Assembly (NCBI RefSeq): GCF_028736215.1
Contig: NZ_CP117883.1
Location: forward strand, 992,001 to 1,056,000
Length of the DNA: 64,000 nucleotides
Direction of reading: 5' to 3'
Source of the DNA: Mucilaginibacter sp. KACC 22773
GTDB lineage: Bacteria > Bacteroidota > Bacteroidia > Sphingobacteriales > Sphingobacteriaceae
Part shown: positions 52,916 through 61,125 of the stretch, in pieces
How the letters are laid out: each line of letters opens with the position of its first letter
Position numbering within the stretch: the first letter of the stretch is position 1
Notes under the pieces: generated by a model
What the model saw: only the letters and a program-made list of their open reading frames with translations
Database searches by the model: none
What the model was told of the DNA's origin: nothing
Position numbers and translations under genes: made by a program

Positions 52916-53581
52916 TCAGGCTATAGCTACTACTTTATCTTTCAATACAGCGAAAATTTTATCTGCTTGCCGGCTGTGGATGGCTATTTTGCCGGTAAAC
53001 TTACCAAATGACGGGAAGATAGCCTGCCTGCTGCCAAATGCAAAGCAGGGTAAGGTGATACTTTGCCTGCCTTTACCACTCAGGTTTACACCCGGATGGA
53101 TGTGTCCGCAAAAAACATAACCGCCCGCGTTTTGCAGTTTATCGTCTGTCAAGGGATGGTGCAGCATCAGGAAGGGGCCAATCAATAACTCGTCGTGCAG
53201 TTCGATGTCGAGTTTTTGATAGTTGTTATCAGCTATAATATCATGGTTTCCTCTTATCAGGATGATTTGCAATTCCGGGAACTGGCTGCGCCAGAGGATA
53301 AACCAATCCCAATCATTATTCAAGTCGCTATGAAACAAATCGCCAAGGAAAATAAGTTTTTCGGGTTTATATTCGTGAATCAGGTCGGATAAGGTGGCCA
53401 GGTCGCTTTGTTCCATATCGCGGGGTACAGCAATACCCGCCTTGCGGAAATGGCCCACTTTACCAAAGTGCACATCGGCTATTATTAAAGCTTTTTGCTG
53501 TTGCCAGTAAATAGCTTTTTGGGGCAGCAATAACAGATCCTGGTTAAGTAAATTAAAGGGAGTAGCCACACTAATCATCAT
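52916..53581 (-). CDS. pdeM: PdeM, ligase-associated DNA-damage-response phosphoesterase
   Basis: 221 residues. Calcineurin-like motifs are ALIIADVHFGKVGHFRKAGI (D-x-H), LIFLGDLFHSD (GD), LIRGNHDIIA (GNHD), LMLHHPLTDD and CGHIHPGV (GHxH), with the FGKVGHFRK signature of the PdeM/SbcD-like family. In many bacteria it lies with an ATP-dependent DNA ligase, an Lhr-type helicase and an exonuclease, and acts in DNA repair. None of those genes is nearby, so this is an isolated copy. Confidence 0.85.
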   Translation of the reverse strand: MMISVATPFNLLNQDLLLLPQKAIYWQQQKALIIADVHFGKVGHFRKAGIAVPRDMEQSDLATLSDLIHEYKPEKLIFLGDLFHSDLNNDWDWFILWRSQFPELQIILIRGNHDIIADNNYQKLDIELHDELLIGPFLMLHHPLTDDKLQNAGGYVFCGHIHPGVNLSGKGRQSITLPCFAFGSRQAIFPSFGKFTGKIAIHSRQADKIFAVLKDKVVAIA

Positions 53582-53724
53582 AACAAAAACAAAGTTAAGA
53601 ATTTATTTGGGGCCAACTTGATAAGGTTGCATAATTAAATATGCAAGGGGCGGCTTAATTTTAATATTTTCAATCACCTGTAGCACAATTCTATAATTAA
53701 CCGTAATTATATAAAACCAATTTT

Positions 53725-54132
53725 ATGAAAGCGCATCGCCTCTTAGTTTTTTTATTTGCCTGCTTTATGATAACCGCCTGTAAAAATGATAAAATTAAAC
53801 CCCAACAATTACAAGGAATATACAAAGGTTCATTCAGGAGCTTAAATACGGCATCCATGACTGATAGATCGGGCTTGCTTAATGGTAGCGCCGAAATTGT
53901 TATCAGCGGTAATAATTACCAGGGTGGTTCAACAGCAGCGCAACAAAGCAGGGGTAGTTATGCAATAGCAGGTAATGAAATAACCTTTACCGATAGCCTT
54001 GCCCATACCGCTGATTTTAACTGGAGTTTGCTGTTAAACGGCACATTTAAACAAAGCACAAAAGGCGATAGCCTGGTATGGACGAAAACCGAGGGCACCT
54101 ACAATTTTATTTACACCCTTAAAAAACAATAA
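53725..54132 (+). CDS. small lipoprotein of unknown function
   Basis: 135 residues. KAHRLLVFLFACFMITAC ends in a lipobox, so it is anchored by Cys19 or close. The mature domain is a small beta-rich barrel-like unit (QLQGIYKGSF, SAEIVISGNNYQGG, GSYAIAGNEITFTDS, NWSLLLNGTFK), the kind of lipocalin-like fold common in small Bacteroidota lipoproteins. No function known. 117 nt before the sensor kinase gene. Confidence 0.65.
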   Translation: MKAHRLLVFLFACFMITACKNDKIKPQQLQGIYKGSFRSLNTASMTDRSGLLNGSAEIVISGNNYQGGSTAAQQSRGSYAIAGNEITFTDSLAHTADFNWSLLLNGTFKQSTKGDSLVWTKTEGTYNFIYTLKKQ

Positions 54133-54248
54133 CCTTAGCTGAGTTATTATTTTTTTTTCAAGCTATCTTATTTAATGTTAAGCAATGTTAACAGATTGTA
54201 TTGATTGTTTGAAGTGTAATTAGCTTTACCTTCATCAATCACTTTAAT

Positions 54249-55895
54249 ATGAAACGTAAGCTTAAAATTGTACTGTTCTTAATTGCACTGTCACTTACCG
54301 GGATTATTATCTTTCAGGGGTACTGGAGTTTTAATGCCTACAAGGAAAACAAAAAACTTTTTGAAAACAAAATAGATGCAGCCATGCAGCGGGCGCTGGA
54401 TAGTTGCAAACGGGATTACTTTGACTCGCTAAGAACGGTATTGGTAAAAAGACTTTCTGAAAGCACCACAGCAATAAAAATTGATAGCACATCACAAATA
54501 AATGCTGCTGCTGCCGGCGGTCGTTCTACTTTTAGTACCGGCCCGTTAGTTACACCGTATGCTATCTGGATATCTGTTCATGGCTCAAGAAGCAGCGCCT
54601 CTTTTCAAACAAGTTCTAATATATATAATTACTACAAATCGAAAATAAAACATACTAATCCAACTGTGCCGGAGGTACTTACAGAAATGTCTTTCTATGT
54701 TCCGCCTTTGATGAGTGAACTGATTCAGGATTTTTTTGTGTACGACGGCATGAACCCACCGCCAGCTGTAAGGGCATATATAAACGCCAATTACAATAAG
54801 CCAGGTTTTAAATACCCGATTGCCCAAAATGGCATCTTTGAACAGCCACGCAATTATAAACAGGCAGATAGTTTAAAGATAGGGAGCTACTTACGCAGAG
54901 AATTGGACAAAATGCATATCAACGCAGACTTTGTAATAAACCTAAGCAGCAAGCCCACGACAACAAAATCAGACAATGTTTTTCTTAGCGAAACTAACGA
55001 GTACAAATACCAATACCATGGGTTCACGTTTTTATTAACTAGCTATACCCTGCAGTATCGTTATACTTTATATGCCAGGGCCGCTTTTCGTAATCCACAG
55101 TATGTGATTATGAAGGGCATGCTGGTAACACTTGGCCTATCGGGTTTGTTAATATTGTTCACCATTTTCTGTTTCTATTATATTATAAAAACCCTAAATC
55201 AGCAAAAAGCACTGGGCGAGCTCAAGGACGATTTTATAAATAACATGACCCACGAGCTGAAAACACCAATTGCCACTATTGCGGTGGCTATTGAGGGAAT
55301 GCAGAAGTACAACGTATTAAACGATCCCGAAAAAACACAATGCTACCTGGAAACATCGCGAAATGAACTGGCCCGGCTGAATGAGCTGGTAAGCAAAGTG
55401 CTTGATGTGGCCGCTTTTGAAAATAAGGAAGTTAAACTCATTAAGGAAAAAATTAATATTGACGAGCTTGTAAATGAATTGATAACCGCAGAAAGATCAA
55501 AAGCGGATAAAACCACAACCATTACTTATAAAAACGAAGCGGGCATAATTGATATTACTGCTGATAAGCTGCATTTTAAAAATGTATTGATGAATATTTT
55601 AGATAATGCTGTGAAGTATAGCACCGAACCTGCCGTTATCAGCATAACCCTAACAAAAAGCAATAACATGGCGGTATTTACTATTCAGGATAATGGTATA
55701 GGGATACCGGCCGCCCATGTTAACAGGATATTTGAAAAATTTTACCGGGTACCTACAGGTAACATACACAACGTAAAAGGTACCGGCCTTGGCTTAAACT
55801 ATGTGAAATATATTGTGGAAGCCCATGGCGGCAGTGTAACCGTAAAAAGTGAACTAAATGCAGGCAGCGAATTTATAGTATCAATACCTTTATAA
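54249..55895 (+). CDS. sensor histidine kinase
   Basis: 548 residues. One N-terminal membrane helix (about 7-27), a 260-residue extracytoplasmic sensor region, a second helix (about 292-315) and the kinase core: phospho-acceptor His335 in NNMTHELKTP, N-box LMNILDNAVKYS, G1 DNGIGIP, and G2 GTGLGLNYVKYIVEAHGG. No HAMP domain is evident between helix 2 and the H-box. It pairs with the OmpR-type regulator that starts one base after its stop. The signal sensed is unknown. Confidence 0.92.
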   Translation: MKRKLKIVLFLIALSLTGIIIFQGYWSFNAYKENKKLFENKIDAAMQRALDSCKRDYFDSLRTVLVKRLSESTTAIKIDSTSQINAAAAGGRSTFSTGPLVTPYAIWISVHGSRSSASFQTSSNIYNYYKSKIKHTNPTVPEVLTEMSFYVPPLMSELIQDFFVYDGMNPPPAVRAYINANYNKPGFKYPIAQNGIFEQPRNYKQADSLKIGSYLRRELDKMHINADFVINLSSKPTTTKSDNVFLSETNEYKYQYHGFTFLLTSYTLQYRYTLYARAAFRNPQYVIMKGMLVTLGLSGLLILFTIFCFYYIIKTLNQQKALGELKDDFINNMTHELKTPIATIAVAIEGMQKYNVLNDPEKTQCYLETSRNELARLNELVSKVLDVAAFENKEVKLIKEKINIDELVNELITAERSKADKTTTITYKNEAGIIDITADKLHFKNVLMNILDNAVKYSTEPAVISITLTKSNNMAVFTIQDNGIGIPAAHVNRIFEKFYRVPTGNIHNVKGTGLGLNYVKYIVEAHGGSVTVKSELNAGSEFIVSIPL

Positions 55896-55896
55896 A

Positions 55897-56595
55897 ATGG
55901 ATAAAACAAGCATCCTGTTTGCAGAAGATGAATTGGCGCTGGCACATATTGTACGTGAAAGCCTGCAGGAGAATGGTTTTGATGTTACTTTATGTGCCAA
56001 TGGCGAACAAGCCCTGGCCAACTATAAAAGCCGCAGGCCCGATATTTTGGTCCTTGATATTATGATGCCCAAAATGGATGGCTTTGAGGTAGCGAAAAAG
56101 GTACGTGAGACTGACAAAATAACGCCAATTATATTTTTAACCGCCCGGTCGCAACCAAAAGATGTGGTGAACGGCTTTGAAGCTGGAGCCAATGATTATT
56201 TGAAAAAACCTTTTAGCGTAGAGGAACTTGTGGTGCGCATTAAGGTTTTGCTGAGCGACAACCGATTATTAATACCCGCGCGGCAGGTAAAGCCCTTAAA
56301 TGAGAGTTACCAAATTGGCAATATCACTTTTATACCATTTAAAAATATTATTCAGCAGGGCATCAACAACTGGCAACTAACCAGCCGCGAAAGTGATATC
56401 CTGAAACTGCTTTGCAAAGAGCAGCATGAGGTGATTCCCCGAAAAGTGCTGTTAGATACAATTTGGGGTGACGACAGCTTTTTTAACGCCCGCAGCTTGG
56501 ATGTTTTTATCAGCAAACTTCGCGGCCATTTAAAGGCCGATCCTAATGTGCAGATCATTACCGTGAGGGGTTTGGGATATAAGCTGGTTTGGTAA
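55897..56595 (+). CDS. OmpR-family response regulator
   Basis: 232 residues. The receiver domain has the acidic pocket in SILFAEDELALA, phospho-acceptor Asp54 in LVLDIMMPKMDG, and the conserved Lys in YLKKPFSVEEL. The winged-helix effector domain holds LTSRESDILKLLCKEQHEVI and the recognition helix region SLDVFISKLRGHL ending RGLGYKLVW. Directly coupled to the histidine kinase, spaced by 1 nt. Confidence 0.94.
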   Translation: MDKTSILFAEDELALAHIVRESLQENGFDVTLCANGEQALANYKSRRPDILVLDIMMPKMDGFEVAKKVRETDKITPIIFLTARSQPKDVVNGFEAGANDYLKKPFSVEELVVRIKVLLSDNRLLIPARQVKPLNESYQIGNITFIPFKNIIQQGINNWQLTSRESDILKLLCKEQHEVIPRKVLLDTIWGDDSFFNARSLDVFISKLRGHLKADPNVQIITVRGLGYKLVW

Positions 56596-56596
56596 A

Positions 56597-56683
56597 TAAT
56601 ATCGAACACCGAATGTCCAATATCGAATGATGAAGGAAAAACTTCGATGTTGGATATTCAAAATTCGTTATTCGATATTACAT
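56597..56683. repeat. degenerate inverted repeat of CCAATATCGAATG words
   Basis: ATATCGAACACCGAATGTCC on the left faces GATATTCAAAATTCGTTATT on the right. The words are shared with 45592-45680, between different genes. Confidence 0.65.
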
Positions 56684-56726
56684 TCCCTTCTTTCTTACTA
56701 CTTTTACCGCAACCAATACGGTTTAC

Positions 56727-57146
56727 ATGAGTAATACCTTTAACCGCCCCATCCGAGTTCTTGTTGCCAAGGTAGGGCTCGACGGTCACGACCGTGGCGC
56801 ACGCATCATAGCTACTTCGCTGCGCGATGCCGGCATGGAAGTAATTTATACCGGTTTGCGTCAAACGCCCGAGATGGTGGTGAATACCGCCCTGCAGGAG
56901 GATGTTGATGCTATCGGTATCTCTATATTATCCGGCGCGCACATGACGGTTTTTCCAAAGATATTAAAGCTGATTAAAGAAAAACAGATGGATGACGTGC
57001 TGGTTACCGGCGGAGGCATTATCCCAAGCGACGATATGATTGCGCTGAAAGAGCAGGGGGTAGGCGAGCTTTTTCCGCCCGGAACAAGCACGCAGGATAT
57101 TGTAAAATATATAACCGATTGGGTGCATCAGCACCGCAATTTTTAA
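56727..57146 (+). CDS. cobalamin-binding domain protein, methylmalonyl-CoA mutase small-subunit-like
   Basis: 139 residues, only the B12-binding domain: D19-x-H21-x-x-G24 in GLDGHDRG, with His21 as lower axial ligand, then [16 protein letters not shown] and [13 protein letters not shown]. It resembles the C-terminal domain of methylmalonyl-CoA mutase, here as a separate protein. A catalytic chain must be encoded elsewhere. The enoyl-CoA hydratase gene follows after 12 nt, which hints at acyl-CoA metabolism. Confidence 0.88.
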   Translation: MSNTFNRPIRVLVAKVGLDGHDRGARIIATSLRDAGMEVIYTGLRQTPEMVVNTALQEDVDAIGISILSGAHMTVFPKILKLIKEKQMDDVLVTGGGIIPSDDMIALKEQGVGELFPPGTSTQDIVKYITDWVHQHRNF

Positions 57147-57158
57147 ATAATTATACCA

Positions 57159-57941
57159 ATGGGATTTGAAAACATATTAACAGAAACGAAAGATAGAATA
57201 CAGTATGTTACTATTAATCGTGAAAGTAAGCTCAATGCCCTTAATAAGGCTACTCTCGCCGAACTGCATGCCGTGTTTTTTAATGCTTTTAATGAGCCTG
57301 CTGTCGGCGGTATTATTATAACCGGTGCCGGGGCTAAGGCCTTTGCTGCCGGTGCCGACATTAGCGAATTTGCCGATTTGGATGTTGCCAATGGAACCGC
57401 TCTTGCCCGTGATAACCAAACCCTGGTGTTTGATTTGATAGCCAATGGCAACAAACCTGTTATTGCGGCTATAAATGGATTTGCCTTGGGCGGCGGATTG
57501 GAAATGGCTATGGCTTGCCACATTAGGATAGCTGCCGAGACTGCCAAAATGGGTTTGCCCGAAGTAACGCTTGGCCTTATACCCGGCTACGGCGGTACGC
57601 AGCGCCTTACTCAATTAATAGGCAAAGGCAAAGCGCTGGAGATGATATTAACCGCTGATATGATTACAGCTGCCGATGCATTGCAATATGGCCTGGTTAC
57701 CCATGTAGTTAGCCAGGAAACCTTGTTAGCAAAAGCCGAAGAGTTGATGTTGAAAATTATATCAAGGGCCCCGCTGGCCCTTGCGTCTGCTATTCACGCC
57801 GTAAATTCAGGATTAACCGATGGTGTTAACGGCTATGAAACAGAGATAGAAGAGTTTGGCAAATGCTTTGGCACCGAAGATTTTAAAGAAGGGGTAGCCG
57901 CATTTTTACAGAAACGTAAGGCGGAGTTTAAGGGAAGATAA
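57159..57941 (+). CDS. enoyl-CoA hydratase (crotonase family)
   Basis: 260 residues. Both catalytic glutamates are seen: Glu115 in GGGLEMAMAC and Glu135 in LPEVTLGLIPGYGG; the oxyanion-hole stretch AFAAGADISEF and INGFALGGG are also intact. Crotonases hydrate trans-2-enoyl-CoA in fatty-acid breakdown. It follows the B12-domain gene by 12 nt, so both likely serve acyl-CoA metabolism. A TTGAATTA tandem array begins 9 nt after its stop. Confidence 0.92.
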   Translation: MGFENILTETKDRIQYVTINRESKLNALNKATLAELHAVFFNAFNEPAVGGIIITGAGAKAFAAGADISEFADLDVANGTALARDNQTLVFDLIANGNKPVIAAINGFALGGGLEMAMACHIRIAAETAKMGLPEVTLGLIPGYGGTQRLTQLIGKGKALEMILTADMITAADALQYGLVTHVVSQETLLAKAEELMLKIISRAPLALASAIHAVNSGLTDGVNGYETEIEEFGKCFGTEDFKEGVAAFLQKRKAEFKGR

Positions 57942-57950
57942 TTATTGAAT

Positions 57951-58070
57951 TTGAATTATTGAATTATTGAATTATTGAATTATTGAATTATTGAATTATT
58001 GAATTATTGAATTATTGAATTATTGAATTATTGAATTATTGAATTATTGAATTATTGAATTATTGAATTA
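57951..58070. repeat. TTGAATTA tandem array, 15 perfect copies
   Basis: Exactly 120 bp of the 8-mer TTGAATTA repeated fifteen times with no substitution. Perfect short tandem repeats expand and contract by slippage. The rest of the 57942-58540 gap holds the 83-nt element at 58136 and no other recognisable feature. Confidence 0.9.
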
Positions 58071-58135
58071 TCAGATCCTAAAAATCAAAATCCAAAAAAA
58101 TCTGATAAATCCGACGAATCGTGGTTCAGACAAGT

Positions 58136-58218
58136 GCATTAGGGATCGTCGCGGATACCGGCCAAAGTGGCTAAGGCCTGTGTAGTATGAGCACAGAGCC
58201 TGGGCCGTAGGCAATGCC
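58136..58218. repeat. 83-nt structured dispersed element, copy 2
   Basis: Same length as 37680-37762. The ends read GCATT and AATGC where copy 1 has GCGTT and AACGC, a compensated change in the closing stem. Shares GCGGATACCGGCC, CTAAGGCC, GTATGAGC and GGCCGTAGGCAA. Confidence 0.7.
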
Positions 58219-58540
58219 CGGAAAAAGAATCGAGCGGTTAGAATCAGAATTAAGAACGCAGTTTAATTTAATTTTTTTCGCAATTGCGGCATTTTACGCA
58301 GAAAATACCTTTCGATCGCACTAAATCCCATGTTAAGCCAGTGTTAATTCTGACATTGAAACAGCAATTGTCAAGCTATTTTACAGTATCCTGACCATTG
58401 TACTGTATTGGTCAAAAAATAAATTATTGTCAATCAAACGGTTAAATACTCATGACTTTTGGATGAAAAATCATATGTGTTTTGGTGCTTTAATTTGCCC
58501 TGTGTTTAAAACAAAACAAAATCAAAACACAACAATGGTT

Positions 58541-59146
58541 ATGAAAAATTCATTCAAAATTTCAGCTTTAATTTTAGCTTTTGCCGGCTTAGGTCTTGGC
58601 GCATCAGCTCAAACAACAACACCTACTACCACAACAACTTCTACTACAACAACCACCCCGGGTGGCATTCGTTACAGCATTGGCGTTGATGCGGGTATTC
58701 CTGTAGGCAACTTTAAAGATAATTACAAATGGAACTTAGGCGGATCGGTACAGGCAGATATTCCGGTTTACAAACAACAGTTATTTGTAACTATTAACGC
58801 AGGATACAACAATGTTTTTGGCAAAAAGAATGTTGGTGGTGTTGCTGCCAATGATGTTACCGATTTTAAATTGCTACCAGTAAAAGCCGGTTTAAAATTC
58901 TTCCCTATCGAAAATTTTTATGTACAGGGTGAAGCAGGTGCGGCTTTTTTGCTAAACAAATCTGATCTTGGCGCCAACAAATCAACCGCTTTTGTTTATG
59001 CTCCACAAATTGGTGTTCAGTTCCCGGTAAGCAAAACCAGCTTTATTGATGCTGGCGTGCGTTACGAAGCAACCACCAAATATGCCACTGGTGTTGATGC
59101 AAGCAAAGTGAATTTTATAGGTGTACGGGTAGCATACGGTTTTTAA
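58541..59146 (+). CDS. outer-membrane beta-barrel protein
   Basis: 201 residues from the ATG at 58541; ATGs at 58535 and 58427 are in frame, the latter adding an unlikely 38-residue polar leader. KNSFKISALILAFAGLGLG is a signal peptide cut after ASA. A Thr-rich linker (about 28-40) precedes a barrel with alternating strands (SIGVDAGIPVGNF, NAGYNNVFGK, VKAGLKFFPIENFYVQGEAG) and a C-terminal aromatic VRVAYGF, typical of small eight-strand barrels. The terminator at 59168-59215 ends it. Confidence 0.85.
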   Translation: MKNSFKISALILAFAGLGLGASAQTTTPTTTTTSTTTTTPGGIRYSIGVDAGIPVGNFKDNYKWNLGGSVQADIPVYKQQLFVTINAGYNNVFGKKNVGGVAANDVTDFKLLPVKAGLKFFPIENFYVQGEAGAAFLLNKSDLGANKSTAFVYAPQIGVQFPVSKTSFIDAGVRYEATTKYATGVDASKVNFIGVRVAYGF

Positions 59147-59167
59147 TATCGACTCTACTTTTACCTA

Positions 59168-59215
59168 AAAAAGCAAAAAGAGGCGGCCGGTTATGGTCGC
59201 CTCTTTTTGCTTTTT
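59168..59215 (+). terminator. strong terminator after the barrel gene
   Basis: An 18-bp perfect stem (AAAAAGCAAAAAGAGGCG with its complement at 59198-59215) and a 12-nt loop. The right arm is T-rich. Confidence 0.9.
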
Positions 59216-59280
59216 GTGGATATTTTTTTAACCAATGTGACAACTATAATTCAATAAAATCGTACAAATAGCTACATTGT

Positions 59281-59308
59281 TTGTAATTTAACGCCTTTAA
59301 TACATTTT
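59281..59308 (+). promoter_or_regulatory. possible promoter of the sigma-54-type regulator gene
   Basis: TTG (59281-59283), 17 nt, and TACATTTT (59301-59308) resemble the phylum promoter with one mismatch in the -7 element and a slightly short spacer. 18 nt before the ATG. Confidence 0.35.
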
Positions 59309-59326
59309 ACCACTGTAGTAACCGAT

Positions 59327-60760
59327 ATGAAAAAAATCCTCATCATTGATGATGAAGTTAATGTAGCCTTACTGCTATCTAAATTTTTAATCCGCAACGG
59401 CTTTGATGTAAGCACCGCATCAAGTGGTACAGGCGGAATGGAAGCCCTTAAAGTTGGCGATTATAACCTGGTACTGTGCGATTTCAGGCTGGAAGATACC
59501 GATGGGCGGGAAATGCTCCGCAATATTAAAACACAATATCCAAAAACCGGCGTAATTATTATAACCGGCTACTCGGATATAAAAATGGCTGTTGAGCTTA
59601 TAAAAATGGGTGCCTATGATTATATTACCAAGCCCCTATATCCTGATGAAATTTTAAATACCATCAACAAAGCGTTTGAAACACATTATGCTTTAGTTGA
59701 GGCCACCGAAAATACTACAGGAACTGTTAACGCCGACAAATCAAAAAGCAAAGAGGCTAAAAAGCAAGTATTCGCCAGTGAATTTGTGGCCGGTACCAGC
59801 AAGGCATCAAAAGAATTGCTGAGGCAAATTGAGTTGGTGGCGCCAACTAATTACAGCGTAATTATTTTAGGCGAAAGCGGTACCGGTAAAGAATCGGTTG
59901 CTAAAAGCATCCACCTGAATAGTCCGCGCCATAATCAGCCTTTTATTGCTATGGATTGCGGTTCGTTAACCAAAGAACTGGCAGCCAGCGAATTTTTTGG
60001 GCACGAGAAGGGTTCGTTCACCGGTGCTTTGTATACCAAAATAGGCCACTTTGAAATGGCAAACGGGGGCACTTTGTTTTTGGATGAGGTAGGCAACTTA
60101 TCATACGAGATACAGGCCGCCCTGTTGCGCACAGTACAGGAGCGCAAGGTTAAACGGATTGGCAGCACAAAGGAGATTGATCTTGATGTGCGCATCATTA
60201 TAGCCACTAATGAAAACCTGCAAGATGGTATAAGCAAGGGTAAATTCAGGGAAGATTTATACCACCGCTTTAATGAGTTTACCATTTACATGCCGCCACT
60301 GCGGGATCGTGGTGCTGATATCATGTCGTTGGCCGAACATTTTTTAAGGATAGCCGCAAATGAATTGGGCCGTAATGTGGAGTCATTTGCGCCCGAAGTT
60401 ATTGATTGCTTTATGAACTACCGCTGGCCGGGTAACATCCGCGAGCTTAAAAACGTGATAAGGCGGGCCGCATTACTGGCCGAGGACAACGAGATTACCA
60501 TGAAGGCCCTGCCGCTGGAAATCTCGAACTTTAAAATGCCGTCGTTTGAATACCCGGTTCATTCTGCGCCGTTGCCTTTTGATGCGCCAGAGGCTAAAGA
60601 AAACAGGCATGATTTAAAAAATGCCGCGCTTGAGGCCGAGTATGAGACCATCATCCGCGTTTTACGGGAAGTAAACTTTAATAAAACCAGGGCAGCCGAG
60701 ATATTAAAGATTGACAGGAAAACCCTGTATAATAAAATGAAGGCTATCAACCTAAAGTAA
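59327..60760 (+). CDS. sigma-54-dependent response regulator (NtrC-type)
   Basis: 477 residues. Receiver domain with Asp52 in VLCDFRLEDTDG. The AAA+ domain has Walker A GESGTGKES at 182-190, GSFTGA at 229-234, a Ser variant of the sigma-54-contacting GAFTGA, and GGTLFLDEVGNL. The Fis-type helix-turn-helix at the end is NFNKTRAAEILKIDRKTLYN. It activates sigma-54 promoters after phosphorylation. A sensor kinase gene is not adjacent, but a tiny DHp-like protein gene follows after 4 nt. Confidence 0.94.
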   Translation: MKKILIIDDEVNVALLLSKFLIRNGFDVSTASSGTGGMEALKVGDYNLVLCDFRLEDTDGREMLRNIKTQYPKTGVIIITGYSDIKMAVELIKMGAYDYITKPLYPDEILNTINKAFETHYALVEATENTTGTVNADKSKSKEAKKQVFASEFVAGTSKASKELLRQIELVAPTNYSVIILGESGTGKESVAKSIHLNSPRHNQPFIAMDCGSLTKELAASEFFGHEKGSFTGALYTKIGHFEMANGGTLFLDEVGNLSYEIQAALLRTVQERKVKRIGSTKEIDLDVRIIIATNENLQDGISKGKFREDLYHRFNEFTIYMPPLRDRGADIMSLAEHFLRIAANELGRNVESFAPEVIDCFMNYRWPGNIRELKNVIRRAALLAEDNEITMKALPLEISNFKMPSFEYPVHSAPLPFDAPEAKENRHDLKNAALEAEYETIIRVLREVNFNKTRAAEILKIDRKTLYNKMKAINLK

Positions 60761-60764
60761 TACG

Positions 60765-60974
60765 ATGGATTTGCATGAACAGGAAAAGGATAGCGAAGAT
60801 GACCAGCTGCGCAAGCTGAAACACGATATTAGAAACCAGCTTTCAAACGTGCACCTGGCATTGGAACAACTAAAGTACGAATTGCCGGATATAAACGAGG
60901 AGTGTTTGTTTTATATAGAAATGATTGACACAAGTGCCAAAAAGATAAACGAGTTGTTAAATGGTGCGGAGTAG
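60765..60974 (+). CDS. small helical protein with a histidine-kinase H-box-like segment
   Basis: 69 residues, all predicted helix. RKLKHDIRNQLSNVHLALEQ resembles the dimerisation and phospho-acceptor (DHp) helix of sensor kinases, with His20 in the position of the phosphorylated histidine, D-I-R-N after it, and a second helix (FYIEMIDTSAKKINELL) for a hairpin. There is no ATP-binding domain. It begins 4 nt after the sigma-54 regulator stop, so both are made together. It may be a phosphotransfer or docking partner of that regulator. Confidence 0.6.
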   Translation: MDLHEQEKDSEDDQLRKLKHDIRNQLSNVHLALEQLKYELPDINEECLFYIEMIDTSAKKINELLNGAE

Positions 60975-60999
60975 GCAAATTACGGCCAAATTACTTTTC

Positions 61000-61029
61000 A
61001 AAACGCTGAAACTTTTTAGCGTTTTTTTT
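61000..61029 (+). terminator. terminator after the regulator pair
   Basis: AAAACGCT pairs with AGCGTTTT around a 10-nt loop and continues into TTTT. Ends the two-gene unit. Confidence 0.75.
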
Positions 61030-61034
61030 GTCTC

Positions 61035-61120
61035 AGAAATGAACGGAATCAAGAACCCAAAAGCCGGAAATGACACAGTTTGCGATTTCGCTTTCTTGAT
61101 TCTAATATCTTGATTCTTAT
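61035..61120. repeat. degenerate inverted repeat of GAATCAAGA words
   Basis: GGAATCAAGAACCC on the left faces TTCTTGATTCTAATATCTTG and ATTCTTATC on the right, ending 6 nt before the AI-2E transporter ATG. Confidence 0.55.
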
Positions 61121-61125
61121 CACTA

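Noticed and set aside
57951..58070. Possible CRISPR array
   Set aside because: The unit is only 8 bp with no spacers; it is a simple tandem repeat.
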